DNA of 64,000 nt, taken from Rhodospirillum sp047263945 (GTDB taxonomy: Bacteria; Pseudomonadota; Alphaproteobacteria; Rhodospirillales; Rhodospirillaceae). The stretch is taken from assembly GCF_047263945.1 (NCBI RefSeq), contig NZ_JBLAVB010000002.1:558001-622000 (forward strand). Reading direction: 5' to 3'. Below, piece after piece: positions 41,762 to 51,440 of this stretch (its first letter is position 1; every line of letters begins with the position of its first letter). The notes under the pieces are model-generated. The model worked only from the letters and a program-made list of their open reading frames with translations, was not told the DNA's origin and did not search any database. A program made the translations under genes and the position numbers.

Positions 41762-43345
41762 ATGGAACGTACCGTTGGCATGAGCCGGCCTGAACTTGTC
41801 CAGGTGGCTGATACCGTCGCCCGCGACAAGAACATTGACCGCGAGGAAGTCTTCGAGGCCATGGAACAGGCCATCCAGAAGGCGGGCCGCTCCAAGTACG
41901 GGCATGAGCACGATATCCGGGCGCGTATTGATCGCAAGACCGGAGAAATCCGTCTTGCGCGCTACATTGAAGTTGTTGAGGATATCGAAAACGAATTCAC
42001 CCAGACGACGCTGGCCTTGGCCAAACGCCGTAAGGCCGACGTTGAAATGGGTGAGTTCCTGGTCGATCCCCTGCCGCCCATCGATTTTGGTCGCATCGCC
42101 GCCCAGACGGCCAAGCAGGTGATCGTTCAAAAGGTGCGTGACGCCGAACGGGAACGCCAATACGCGGAATACAAGGATCGCCTGGGCGAGGTCATCAACG
42201 GCTTGGTCAAGCGTGTGGAATTCGGCAACATCATTGTCGATATGGGGCGGGCCGAGGCGCTGTTGCGCCGCGACGAGGTCATTCCCCGCGAGCATTTCAA
42301 GAACGGGGATCGGATCCGCGCCTATATCATGGACGTGCGTCAGGAACAGCGGGGGCCGCAGATCTTTTTGTCGCGGACCAACGAGCAGTTCATGGCCAAG
42401 CTTTTCGCCCAGGAAGTGCCGGAAATCTACGATGGTATCATCGAGATCAAGGCCGTCGCCCGGGATCCGGGCTCGCGCGCCAAGATTGCCGTTCTGTCCA
42501 ACGACCATGCCATCGATCCGGTCGGTGCCTGCGTCGGTATGCGGGGCAGTCGTGTCCAGGCCGTGGTTGCGGAACTGCAGGGCGAGAAGATTGATATCAT
42601 CCAATGGTCCTCGGATCCCGCGACCTTTGTGGTGAACGCCCTGGCTCCGGCCGAGGTCGCCAAGGTGGTCCTGGACGAGGAAGCCAGCCGTATCGAAGTG
42701 GTGGTCCCAGACGAGCAGCTCTCCCTGGCCATTGGCCGTCGGGGGCAGAATGTGCGTTTGGCCTCCAAACTGTCGGGGTGGGATATCGACATTCTGACCG
42801 AGGCGGAGGAAAGTGAACGCCGCCAGGAGGAATTCAAGAGCCGCAGTCAGACTTTCATCGACGCCTTGGACGTGGATGATGTGATTGCCCACCTGCTGGT
42901 AACCGAAGGGTTTACGGGGGTTGAGGAAGTGGCCTATGTGGTCACGGACGAACTGGAAACCATTGAGGGTTTTGACGAAGATATCGCCTCTGAACTGCAG
43001 AACCGTGCCCGGGTCTACCTGGATGAACGGGAGCGGGTTTGTGAGGAAAAACGGATTGAGCTGGGCGTCTCCGATGAACTCGCCGCCTTGACAGACCTGA
43101 CCGGTGCTATGCTGGTTATGCTGGGCGAAAACGAGGTGAGAACCTTGGACGACCTGGGTGATTTGGCCAGCGACGAGTTGATTGAGATCGTTGGTGCGTC
43201 GAATATGGACGAGACAAAGGCCAATGCCCTCATCATGGCCGCCCGGGCCCATTGGTTCGATGACGAGGACGGCTCCTCCCCCGTGGAAGAGGCCTCCCCT
43301 GCGGAAGAGCCTGCTGTGAACGCCAACGAAGGGGATGATACCTAA
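41762..43345 (+). CDS. nusA: Transcription termination/antitermination factor NusA
   Basis: A 527-residue NusA with an N-terminal RNA polymerase-binding domain, S1 domain (VNGLVKRVEFGNIIVDMGRAEALL part reads INGLVKRVEFGNIIVDMG), two KH domains (GACVGMRGSRVQAVVAELQGEKIDIIQW and LAIGRRGQNVRLASKLSGWDIDI), and two C-terminal helical acidic repeats from about residue 365. The tail is Glu/Ala-rich. It controls pausing, termination and rRNA antitermination. The ylxR gene starts three bases after its stop. Confidence 0.97.
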   Translation: MERTVGMSRPELVQVADTVARDKNIDREEVFEAMEQAIQKAGRSKYGHEHDIRARIDRKTGEIRLARYIEVVEDIENEFTQTTLALAKRRKADVEMGEFLVDPLPPIDFGRIAAQTAKQVIVQKVRDAERERQYAEYKDRLGEVINGLVKRVEFGNIIVDMGRAEALLRRDEVIPREHFKNGDRIRAYIMDVRQEQRGPQIFLSRTNEQFMAKLFAQEVPEIYDGIIEIKAVARDPGSRAKIAVLSNDHAIDPVGACVGMRGSRVQAVVAELQGEKIDIIQWSSDPATFVVNALAPAEVAKVVLDEEASRIEVVVPDEQLSLAIGRRGQNVRLASKLSGWDIDILTEAEESERRQEEFKSRSQTFIDALDVDDVIAHLLVTEGFTGVEEVAYVVTDELETIEGFDEDIASELQNRARVYLDERERVCEEKRIELGVSDELAALTDLTGAMLVMLGENEVRTLDDLGDLASDELIEIVGASNMDETKANALIMAARAHWFDDEDGSSPVEEASPAEEPAVNANEGDDT

Positions 43346-43348
43346 GGA

Positions 43349-44107
43349 ATGACAGACACCGTCGATAAAGCGCAGGATGACTTCAAGGCCACAGAAGCCG
43401 AGAACGAGGCCAAGAACGAAGATCGGGAACCGGTGGGTCCAAACCGCCGGTGCGTGGTGACGCGTGCTGTGCGTCCGAAGGAAACGATGCTGCGTTTTGT
43501 TGTCGGGCCGGACGATTCCGTCGTTCCAGATCTGGACGCCCGCCTGCCCGGTAGGGGAATATGGTTGAGCCCGTCCCCCAATGTGGTAGAAACGGCGACC
43601 GTGAAAGGTGCGTTCAATCGGGGCGCCAAGCGCAAGGTCTCCGTACCAGCGGATCTGCCCGAGCGGGTGGACCGCCTTTTGGAGGAACGGTGTATTGGTC
43701 TGCTTGGCTTGGCTCGCAAGGCGAGTCAGGCGGTCACCGGCTATGAAAAGGTCAAGTCCTGGCTTCAGAAGGACCGGGCGGGGATGGTGATCGAAGCCTC
43801 CGACGGAAGCGAGGGGGGACGCGACAAGTTGGGTGCGGAGATGTGGGGTGTGCCCGTTTATTTGGCATTGAATAGCGACGCTTTGGGCCGCGCCTTTGCG
43901 CGAGCAAAAGCCGTCCATGTCGCGGTCGAACGCGGTGGTTTGGCGCGACGTCTGAATGTGGATTTGACCCGGTTATCCCGGCTGAGAGGTCTTCTTCGGG
44001 AGACTGTTCCGGAAGATCGGAGGGTGTCCCAAGGGGATCGCGGTCGACGCGCCCCGGTCAAGGGCGCCAAACGGAACCGGGATCCTGACCCTGAGGGGGT
44101 TGGTTGA
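43349..44107 (+). CDS. ylxR: YlxR (DUF448) - L7Ae-like fusion, RNA-binding protein
   Basis: A 252-residue alphaproteobacterial form: an acidic start, YlxR domain GPNRRCVVTRAVRPKETMLRFVVGPDDSVVPDLDARLPGRGIWL, then an L7Ae-like ribosomal domain (CIGLLGLARKASQAVTGYEKVKSWLQKDRAGMVIEASDGS). The C-terminus is very basic (LSRLRGLL, RGRRAPVKGAKRNRDP). YlxR-like proteins sit between nusA and infB in many bacteria and bind RNA or RNase P RNA; exact role here unknown. It lies 221 bases before infB. Confidence 0.92.
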   Translation: MTDTVDKAQDDFKATEAENEAKNEDREPVGPNRRCVVTRAVRPKETMLRFVVGPDDSVVPDLDARLPGRGIWLSPSPNVVETATVKGAFNRGAKRKVSVPADLPERVDRLLEERCIGLLGLARKASQAVTGYEKVKSWLQKDRAGMVIEASDGSEGGRDKLGAEMWGVPVYLALNSDALGRAFARAKAVHVAVERGGLARRLNVDLTRLSRLRGLLRETVPEDRRVSQGDRGRRAPVKGAKRNRDPDPEGVG

Positions 44108-44328
44108 CGGGGCGGCTCCATCTGGGGCCGAGATAGTTCAAGGGTCCGAAGGGACCTTAGGAAAGCCAGGGCCCCAAAGGGTCACGACTTTCGGAACCCG
44201 AAACGGGTTCCGCTCGAGGGATCGGTTTGGATCATGTGGGTCCGTAGCCGTGAATGGGTATCGAGTCCGGGCAAGGGCCCGGCGCCGGTTCTTTTCGATC
44301 CGGTATTTTGGGAGCAAGGCATATCCGT

Positions 44329-46896
44329 ATGACGAACGACAAGGATCGCAAAGCCCCCCTGTCGCTGTCGCCGAAGGGGAAGCTGGAGTTGAAGAAGAGT
44401 GTCGAGACTGGTCAGGTCCGGCAGAGCTTCTCGCACGGCCGATCCAAGGTGGTGCAGGTCGAGGTGCGCAAAACCAAGAAGCGCCCGTTGACCGCCGGGG
44501 GCGATCCAGCCGCCGTGCGCAATGCCACCCAGGGCGCGGCCATGACCGATACCGGCCTGACCTCCACCGAAATGGATGTCCGCCGTCGCGTTTTGGAAGC
44601 AGAAGCGCGGAATCAGGAAGAAGCACGCCGCCGCCAGGCCGAAGCCGAAGCCCGAGCCGCGAAGGAGGCCGAAGAGGCCCGCATTCGCGCCGAGGAGGAA
44701 GCCAAGGCTCGTGCTGCGGAAGAGGCGCGCTTGGCCGAGGAAGCCGCTAAGGCTCCCCCGCCGGAACCAGAGCCAGAGCCCGTTGTCGCGGCACAACCGG
44801 CTGCGGTCGAAGAAGAGGCGGCACCCGCCCCCCGTTCTGTGACCCGGACGGTCCCGTCAGATGAGGCCCGTCCCGGTCCGCGCCGGGTGGTGTCCGACGA
44901 GGACGACGAAAACCGTGCCAAGAAGGCGCCCCGTGGTGGACCCGGTGGCGGAGCTCCCGCTCCTGCGAAGCCGGCACCGGCGAAACGCGTTGAGCCCAAG
45001 CGCCGTGGCAAGATGACCATCAGTGCTGCCCTGTCCGGTGATGACCGGTCCGAGCGGGGTCGGTCCGTGGCTGCCATGCGCCGTGCGAAGCAGAAGGAAA
45101 AGCGCAAGGCTGCCGATATGGGACCTGCCGAGCGGGTTGTGCGCGAGGTGACCATTCCGGACGTGATCAACGTCCAGGAATTGGCCAACCGCATGGCCGA
45201 GCGTGGCGCCAATGTCATCAAAGTCTTGATGAAAATGGGTGTGATGGCGACCATCAATCAGACCATCGATACGGATACCGCTGAGTTGGTCGTGGCAGAA
45301 TTCGGCCATACCGCACGCCGCGTTTCGGAATCCGATGTTGAGCTGGGACTGGTGGACGAAACCCCCGAAGAGAACGAGACCTTGGTGTCCCGTCCTCCGG
45401 TGGTCACCGTTATGGGCCACGTCGACCACGGCAAGACCTCGCTGCTGGACGCCCTGCGGGCGACCGACGTTGCGGCGGGCGAAGCTGGCGGTATTACCCA
45501 GCATATCGGTGCCTATCAGGTAACCATGGAGGGTGGCCAGAAGATCACCTTCATCGATACCCCGGGTCACGCAGCCTTTACGGCAATGCGGGCTCGCGGT
45601 GCCAAGGTGACCGATATCGTGGTTCTGGTGGTGGCAGCCAACGATGGCATCATGCCCCAGACCATCGAGGCCATTCGCCATGCCCGGGCTGCTGAAGTGC
45701 CCGTGGTCGTTGCGATCAACAAAATGGATCTGCCCGACGCCAATCCGGACAAGGTCCGTACCGACCTGCTGCAGCATGAACTCGTTGTCGAGCAAATGGG
45801 CGGTGAGGTTCTGAATATCGAGGTTTCCGCCAAAAAGCGGATCAATCTGGATAAGCTGGAGGAGGCCATTCTCCTGCAGTCGGAAATCCTCGACCTCAAG
45901 GCCAATCCGAACCGGGCCTGCCAGGGCGTGGTGGTGGAAGCCAAGGTCGAGAAGGGCCGTGGTTCCGTAGCTACGGTTCTGGTTCAAAAGGGCACGGTGA
46001 AGGTAGGCGATATCTTCGTCGCCGGATCCGAATGGGGTCGGGTCCGGGCCTTGGTGGATGACCGCGGCGGACGCGTCGAGTCCGCTGGACCGTCTTATCC
46101 CGTGGAAGTTCTTGGGTTCCAGGGAACGCCGTCGGCCGGTGATGATTTCATCGTTGTCGAGGACGAGAACCGGGCCCGGGAAGTTTCGGAATACCGCCAG
46201 CGCAAGGACCGCGAGGCCCAACAAGTGCGCAGCGCCCGGGGCACCATGGAGCAGATGTTCGAGAAGATCCAGGCCGGCGAGGCTCGGGAACTGCCGGTTG
46301 TCGTCAAGGCCGACGTGCAGGGTTCGGTGGAAGCCCTGGTCGGTACCCTGGAGAAGCTCGGCAACGACGACGTCAAGATCCGTGTGCTGCATGCGGCTGT
46401 GGGTGGCATCAACGAATCCGATATCACGCTCGCCAAGGCATCGGACGCCGTCATCATCGGCTTCAATGTTCGTGCCAACCCGCAGGCTCGGGAAATGGCC
46501 CGACGGGATGGGATCGAAATCCGTTACCACTCGATCATTTACGCTGTGGCCGACGAAATGAAGCAGATGCTTTCGGGCATGTTGGAGCCGACTTACAAGG
46601 AAACCTTCATTGGATACGCCCAAATCCGCGAGGTGTTCAATATTACCAAGGTTGGCAAGGTCGCGGGTTGTATGATCACGGAAGGCATCGTCAAACGGGG
46701 CGCCAAAGTTCGCCTGCTCCGCGACGATGTGGTGGTGCACGAAGGCAGCCTGGGTCAGCTCAAACGCTTCAAGGACGATGTCCGCGAAGTGCGCGAGGGC
46801 TACGAATGCGGTATGTCCTTCGAGAACTACAACGATATCCAAAGCGGCGATGTCATCGAGTGCTACGAAATGGAGGAGGTGGCCACGGTCCTGTAA
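44329..46896 (+). CDS. infB: Translation initiation factor IF-2
   Basis: An 855-residue IF-2. The N-terminus is a long Ala/Glu/Arg-rich coiled region (EARNQEEARRRQAEAEARAAKEAEEARI). The G domain has G1 GHVDHGKT, G3 DTPGH and G4 NKMD, followed by domains III and the fMet-tRNA-binding C2 domain ending EMEEVATVL. It positions initiator tRNA on the 30S subunit. ATG 44329 follows GGGAGCAAGG. A 221-base gap with a perfect hairpin precedes rbfA. Confidence 0.98.
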   Translation: MTNDKDRKAPLSLSPKGKLELKKSVETGQVRQSFSHGRSKVVQVEVRKTKKRPLTAGGDPAAVRNATQGAAMTDTGLTSTEMDVRRRVLEAEARNQEEARRRQAEAEARAAKEAEEARIRAEEEAKARAAEEARLAEEAAKAPPPEPEPEPVVAAQPAAVEEEAAPAPRSVTRTVPSDEARPGPRRVVSDEDDENRAKKAPRGGPGGGAPAPAKPAPAKRVEPKRRGKMTISAALSGDDRSERGRSVAAMRRAKQKEKRKAADMGPAERVVREVTIPDVINVQELANRMAERGANVIKVLMKMGVMATINQTIDTDTAELVVAEFGHTARRVSESDVELGLVDETPEENETLVSRPPVVTVMGHVDHGKTSLLDALRATDVAAGEAGGITQHIGAYQVTMEGGQKITFIDTPGHAAFTAMRARGAKVTDIVVLVVAANDGIMPQTIEAIRHARAAEVPVVVAINKMDLPDANPDKVRTDLLQHELVVEQMGGEVLNIEVSAKKRINLDKLEEAILLQSEILDLKANPNRACQGVVVEAKVEKGRGSVATVLVQKGTVKVGDIFVAGSEWGRVRALVDDRGGRVESAGPSYPVEVLGFQGTPSAGDDFIVVEDENRAREVSEYRQRKDREAQQVRSARGTMEQMFEKIQAGEARELPVVVKADVQGSVEALVGTLEKLGNDDVKIRVLHAAVGGINESDITLAKASDAVIIGFNVRANPQAREMARRDGIEIRYHSIIYAVADEMKQMLSGMLEPTYKETFIGYAQIREVFNITKVGKVAGCMITEGIVKRGAKVRLLRDDVVVHEGSLGQLKRFKDDVREVREGYECGMSFENYNDIQSGDVIECYEMEEVATVL

Positions 46897-46973
46897 GGGA
46901 CCAGGGCTTTCTCTTCATCCGCCAGGGGGCTCCGAAAGCTTTCTGAGCCTTCCTTCGGCGGGATACGGCATCA

Positions 46974-47007
46974 CATCGCGGTCTATCGGATTCGATAGAC
47001 CGCGATG
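46974..47007. repeat. Perfect 15-bp hairpin between infB and rbfA
   Basis: CATCGCGGTCTATCG (46974-46988) pairs fully with CGATAGACCGCGATG (46993-47007), with a GATT loop. No T run follows, so it looks like a processing site, regulatory structure or short palindromic element rather than a terminator. Confidence 0.85.
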
Positions 47008-47117
47008 ACTTTGATCTGGAATCTATTATTTGAGCGATTTGGGGGACAAGGCCACGCCCATGTGGCCGGGACACCGGACCCGTCATTTCACAGATCGCTC
47101 TGGAACGAGGCCTTTCC

Positions 47118-47621
47118 ATGCCTAGGAACAGCTCCAAACCCCCCTCCCAACGCCAATTGCGCGTCGGCGAGGAGATTCGCCATGTCCTGGCCGAGATCTT
47201 CGAGCGTGGTGATGTGCACGACCCTGCCGTGTCGGGTATTCCCCTGACCGTGTCTGAGGTCCGGCTCAGTTACGACCTGAAGAACGCCACTGTCTATGTC
47301 ATGCGCTTGGGTGGTGGCGAGATGAAGGAGATCCTGAAGGGGTTGGTCAAGGCCCGCTCCTACCTCCGCCATCTGATTGGCGCCCGCTTGGCAACCAAGT
47401 TTACCCCGGATTTGCGGTTCGAGGTGGATCCCACCTATGATTACGCGGCCCATATCGACGACATTCTCCACACACCAGAGGTCGCCCGCGACCTGGAGGT
47501 TCGTAACAGGGTGTCTGCGGAGGATGGGGACGAAGATGAGGCCTTGGACGAAGACGACTCTCTGGATGAGGGGGACGTGACGAGTGGCGCGAATGATGCG
47601 CGGGAAGAGCCGACCCGATGA
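47118..47621 (+). CDS. rbfA: Ribosome-binding factor A
   Basis: A 167-residue RbfA: RQLRVGEEIRHVLAEIFERGDV, LTVSEVRLSYDLKNATVYVMRLG, LVKARSYLRHLIGARLATKFTPDLRFEVD. It is a KH-fold 30S assembly factor. The C-terminal extension of about 40 residues is acidic (AEDGDEDEALDEDDSLDEGD), an alphaproteobacterial trait. Its stop overlaps the truB start (ATGA). Confidence 0.96.
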   Translation: MPRNSSKPPSQRQLRVGEEIRHVLAEIFERGDVHDPAVSGIPLTVSEVRLSYDLKNATVYVMRLGGGEMKEILKGLVKARSYLRHLIGARLATKFTPDLRFEVDPTYDYAAHIDDILHTPEVARDLEVRNRVSAEDGDEDEALDEDDSLDEGDVTSGANDAREEPTR

Positions 47622-48544
47622 GCCGTCGCCGGAAGGGGAAGCCAATCCATGGTTGGATGGCTGTTGACAAGCCCATCGGTGTGACCAGCACCGATGTTGT
47701 CAATCGCCTCCGGCGCGTCACCGGTGCGGCGAAGGTTGGTCATGGAGGAACCTTGGATCCCCTCGCGTCCGGTGTTCTGCCGATCGCGTTCGGAGAGGCC
47801 ACCAAAACGGTGGCCTATGTGATGGATGGTGCGAAGGTTTACGAAATGACCGTCGCTTGGGGTGAATCCCGAGATACGGATGATCGGGAAGGCAAGGTGC
47901 TGGAAACCAGTTCGGTGCGTCCCGACCGTGCCGCCATCGAGGCCATTTTGCCCAATTTCACGGGCGATATAGAGCAGGTGCCGCCGATTTATTCCGCCGT
48001 GAAGGTCGACGGCCGCCGAGCCTATGATTTGGCGCGGGCCGAAGAAGACGTGTCTCTCAAGGCCCGGACGATTCTGATCAAGTCCTTGACCATCGAGTCT
48101 ATGCCCTCCGAAGACGTCACGATATTCCGTGTGGTGTCGGGCAAGGGGGCCTATATGCGCTCCCTGGCCCGGGACATGGCGCTCAGCTTGGGAACCCGGG
48201 GGCATGTGGCCGCCTTGCGCCGCATGTCCTGCGGTCCATTCACCACGGAAACGGCGATTTCACTGGATATGACGGATGGGGTCGGGCAAGATGCGCCCTG
48301 TCTTGGAAGTCTGCTTCCGATTGAGGCCGCGCTGGCCGACATCCCGGCCGTTCCTTTAACGGAAGTAGAGGCCCGTCGCCTGTCCCAAGGACAGTCTGTG
48401 TCCCTCTTGCAAGTGGCAAGCCGGACTCCCCTGAATGGATTCACCCAAGGTGACACCGTTCAGGCGCTGTTCAATGGGCGTTTGGTGGCTTTGGCCAAGA
48501 TTGAGGGCGGGGAAATTCGCCCACAACGTGTCATTAACCTCTAG
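47618..48544 (+). CDS. truB: tRNA pseudouridine55 synthase
   Basis: A 308-residue TruB with the catalytic Asp in GHGGTLDPLASGVLPIAF, GWMAVDKPIGVTSTDVVNRLRR, and SAVKVDGRRAYDLAR. It forms pseudouridine 55 in the T-loop of tRNAs. It overlaps rbfA and lies 44 bases before rpsO. Confidence 0.97.
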   Translation: MSRRRKGKPIHGWMAVDKPIGVTSTDVVNRLRRVTGAAKVGHGGTLDPLASGVLPIAFGEATKTVAYVMDGAKVYEMTVAWGESRDTDDREGKVLETSSVRPDRAAIEAILPNFTGDIEQVPPIYSAVKVDGRRAYDLARAEEDVSLKARTILIKSLTIESMPSEDVTIFRVVSGKGAYMRSLARDMALSLGTRGHVAALRRMSCGPFTTETAISLDMTDGVGQDAPCLGSLLPIEAALADIPAVPLTEVEARRLSQGQSVSLLQVASRTPLNGFTQGDTVQALFNGRLVALAKIEGGEIRPQRVINL

Positions 48545-48588
48545 GCCGATCCCCAAGCGGGACGGCCCTGGATATAAGGAGACTATCG

Positions 48589-48858
48589 ATGTCGGTTACG
48601 CCCGATCGTAAGCAGGAGATCATCAAGGAGTTCGCCACCAAGGACGGCGATACGGGATCTCCCGAGGTTCAGATCGCCATTCTGACCGAGCGGATCACCA
48701 ACCTGACCGAGCATTTCAAGACGCACAAGAAGGATAACCACTCCCGTCGTGGCCTTCTGAAAATGGTCAGCCAGCGCCGCCGGATGCTGGATTACCTGCG
48801 CGGTAAGGAAGAAAAGCGCTACCAGGACGTGATCGCTCGTCTGGGTATCCGCAAGTAG
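48589..48858 (+). CDS. rpsO: 30S ribosomal protein S15
   Basis: An 89-residue S15: DRKQEIIKEFATKDGDTGSPEVQIAILTERI, LTEHFKTHKKDNHSRRGLLKMVSQRRRMLDYL. It binds 16S rRNA helix 22 early in assembly. AAGGAG lies nine bases ahead of the ATG. Its frequent neighbour pnp follows after 429 bases. Confidence 0.99.
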   Translation: MSVTPDRKQEIIKEFATKDGDTGSPEVQIAILTERITNLTEHFKTHKKDNHSRRGLLKMVSQRRRMLDYLRGKEEKRYQDVIARLGIRK

Positions 48859-49287
48859 GATTACCAGTGTTCCGGGTACCAGCCAGTGCGCCGGTGCCCG
48901 GTTCCCTTTTGGAGCCCACCATGGGGTCCCAATGGGAGTCGCGAGGCGGCTGGTACGTGATCGCGATGGATAATCGGGGCGCGCGGAAAACCACACCAGG
49001 GTTTTCCGCGCGCCTAACGCCATGAAGGAAAGGTTGACTCTTGCGCTGGGACAGAATTCCGCGCGGGGATGGCCAGATGCAAGGGAACCCAAGGGGTTCC
49101 GCATGACATACAACGGGAACCCATGGGGTTCCAAAGCACTGCGGGATCCCCAGGGGAGTCCCCGGCCACAAGGACACCGGCGTCCGCTCCGCGCAAAACG
49201 GCGCGGCGGATGGAAAGAACTTCCGGTTCAAGGGCGTGGCTGGCGCAATACGGCGGCGGTGAGACTGTTAAAAGGAAGATGAAACGC
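48859..49287. other. Structured rpsO-pnp intergenic region
   Basis: The 429-base gap holds a hairpin just after rpsO (CCGGGTACC with GGTGCCCGG, near 48874-48904), the 15-bp perfect stem at 48978-49014, and several palindromes of the form GGAACCC-ATGGGGTTCC near 49083-49130. This recalls the long structured leaders through which PNPase controls its own mRNA in other bacteria; that role here is inference. No gene is seen. Confidence 0.55.
48978..49014. repeat. 15-bp perfect stem in the pnp leader
   Basis: GGCGCGCGGAAAACC (48978-48992) pairs fully with GGTTTTCCGCGCGCC (49000-49014), with loop ACACCAG. No T run follows. A candidate double-strand processing site or terminator-like structure. Confidence 0.8.
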
Positions 49288-51405
49288 ATGTCCATGTTCA
49301 ACGTGTTCCGTAAGGAAATCGACTGGGGCGGGCGCAAGCTGGTTCTGGAAACCGGCAACATCGCCCGTCAGGCCGATGGCGCAGTGCTCGTCAGCCTCGG
49401 CGACACCACGGTGCTTTGCACCGCTGTTGGCGCACGAACGAAGTCGAAGTTCGATTTCTTTCCGCTGACCGTGAACTATCAGGAGAAGACCTTCGCAGCG
49501 GGCAAGATCCCCGGGGGCTTCTTCAAACGCGAAGGTCGTCCGACCGAAAAAGAAACCCTGACCTCCCGTCTGATCGACCGGCCGATTCGTCCGCTGTTCG
49601 CCAACGGGTACAAAAACGAGACCCAGGTTGTCTGTACGGTCCTGTGCCACGACCTGGAAAACGACCCGGACGTGGTGGCCATGATCGGTGCCTCTGCGGC
49701 TCTGACCATTTCCGGCCTGCCCTTCCTGGGTCCCATCGGCGCCGCCCGTGTCGGTCAGATCAACGGCGAATTCGTCCTGAACCCGACCCGGGATCAGATG
49801 CCCGAATCGACCCTTGATCTGGTGCTTGCCGGCACCCGTGAAGGCGTGCTGATGGTCGAGTCCGAAGCCCAGGAGCTGGACGAAGAGACCATGCTCGCCG
49901 CCGTGGTCTTCGGCCATGAGGCCTATCAGGATGTCATCAACGCCATCATTTCCTTGGCCGAGCAATGTGCCCGCGAGCCCCGCGAGCTGGAACCAGCACA
50001 TCCCCGCGCCGAGGAAGTGGCCGCCAAGGTTCGTGACTTGGCCGCCGAGGCTCTGACCGCTGCCTATAAGGAAGCGGACAAGATGACCCGCCAATCCAAG
50101 GTGAGCGCGGCCAAGGACGTCGCCATGGCTGCCTTCGCCGAGGACGAGGAAGCCGCTGGCTTGGCCGGTGCTGCCCTCAAGAACCTGGAAAAGGACATCG
50201 TCCGCGGGTCCATCCTGGATACGGGATACCGCATCGATGGTCGCGACACCAAGACCGTTCGCCCCATCGAGATCACTCCGGGCGTGCTGCCCCGGGCCCA
50301 CGGCTCGGCCCTGTTCACCCGTGGCGAGACCCAGGCCCTGGTGACCACCACCCTGGGCACCGGTCAGGACGAGCAGATCATCGATGCGCTCGAAGGCGAA
50401 TACCGGGAAAACTTCATGCTGCACTACAACTTCCCCCCCTATTCGGTGGGTGAAGCGGGTCGCATGGGCTCCCCCGGACGCCGCGAGATTGGCCATGGCA
50501 AGCTGGCTTGGCGCGCGATCCATCCGATGATGCCCGCCAAGGACGATTTCCCCTACACGGTTCGCGTGGTCTCCGAGATCACCGAATCCAACGGGTCGTC
50601 GTCCATGGCCACCGTTTGCGGGACCTCCCTGTCCCTGATGGACGCCGGTGTTCCGCTGAAGGGCGGCGTGGCCGGTATCGCCATGGGCCTGATCAAGGAA
50701 GGCGACCGCTTCGCGGTGTTGTCTGACATCCTGGGTGACGAAGATCACCTGGGCGACATGGACTTCAAGGTTGCCGGTACCGAGCAGGGTGTGACAAGCC
50801 TGCAGATGGATATCAAGATCACCTCGATCACCAAAGAAATCATGGAAGTTGCCCTGAATCAGGCCCGCGAAGGCCGGATTCACATCCTGGGTGAAATGAC
50901 CAAGGCTCTGGGCGGCGCCCGTGAGGATGTCTCCACCTTCGCTCCGCGGATTACCACCATTAAGGTTCCGCCCCAGAAGGTTCGGGAAGTGATCGGCTCC
51001 GGTGGTAAAGTGATCCGCGAGATCACCGAAACCACCGGGACCAAGATCGATATCGAGGACGACGGCACCATCAAGATTGCCTCCACCGACGGTGAGGCGA
51101 GCCAACGGGCTGTCGATTGGATCAAGGGCATCGTGGCCGAGCCCGAGGTCGGCGTGATCTACAACGGCAAGGTCGTGAAGATCATGGACTTTGGTGCTTT
51201 CGTGAATTTCTTGGGCACTCGGGATGGATTGGTTCACATTTCCGAACTGGCCCTGGATCGGGTCAAGAAAGTCGGCGATGTGGTCAATGTCGGCGATATG
51301 GTCAAAGTGAAGTGCGTCGGGTTCGATGACCGCGGTAAAGTCAAGCTGTCCATGAAGCAGGTTGACCAAGCGACCGGCGCTGATCTGGCTGGCGAAGAAG
51401 GCTGA
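49288..51405 (+). CDS. pnp: Polyribonucleotide nucleotidyltransferase
   Basis: A 705-residue PNPase: two RNase PH domains (FNVFRKEIDWGGRKLVLETGNIARQADGAV; RREIGHGKLAWRAI), a KH domain (VREVIGSGGKVIREITETTGTKIDIEDDG) and an S1 domain (GVIYNGKVVKIMDFGAFVNFLGTRDGLVHISEL). It degrades mRNA 3'-5' phosphorolytically. Three in-frame ATGs (49279, 49288, 49294) are clustered; AGGAAG favours 49288. Confidence 0.98.
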   Translation: MSMFNVFRKEIDWGGRKLVLETGNIARQADGAVLVSLGDTTVLCTAVGARTKSKFDFFPLTVNYQEKTFAAGKIPGGFFKREGRPTEKETLTSRLIDRPIRPLFANGYKNETQVVCTVLCHDLENDPDVVAMIGASAALTISGLPFLGPIGAARVGQINGEFVLNPTRDQMPESTLDLVLAGTREGVLMVESEAQELDEETMLAAVVFGHEAYQDVINAIISLAEQCAREPRELEPAHPRAEEVAAKVRDLAAEALTAAYKEADKMTRQSKVSAAKDVAMAAFAEDEEAAGLAGAALKNLEKDIVRGSILDTGYRIDGRDTKTVRPIEITPGVLPRAHGSALFTRGETQALVTTTLGTGQDEQIIDALEGEYRENFMLHYNFPPYSVGEAGRMGSPGRREIGHGKLAWRAIHPMMPAKDDFPYTVRVVSEITESNGSSSMATVCGTSLSLMDAGVPLKGGVAGIAMGLIKEGDRFAVLSDILGDEDHLGDMDFKVAGTEQGVTSLQMDIKITSITKEIMEVALNQAREGRIHILGEMTKALGGAREDVSTFAPRITTIKVPPQKVREVIGSGGKVIREITETTGTKIDIEDDGTIKIASTDGEASQRAVDWIKGIVAEPEVGVIYNGKVVKIMDFGAFVNFLGTRDGLVHISELALDRVKKVGDVVNVGDMVKVKCVGFDDRGKVKLSMKQVDQATGADLAGEEG

Positions 51406-51440
51406 TCCCCGGATCTGATTCAGGTGGAGCAAGGCCGGTG

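Noticed and set aside
41735..43918. A 727-codon open frame antisense to nusA and ylxR
   Set aside because: It mirrors the codon positions of nusA, a known effect in GC-rich genes, and shows no family motifs.
44857..46842. A 661-codon frame antisense to infB
   Set aside because: It covers the IF-2 domains in reverse and has low-complexity composition with no known fold.
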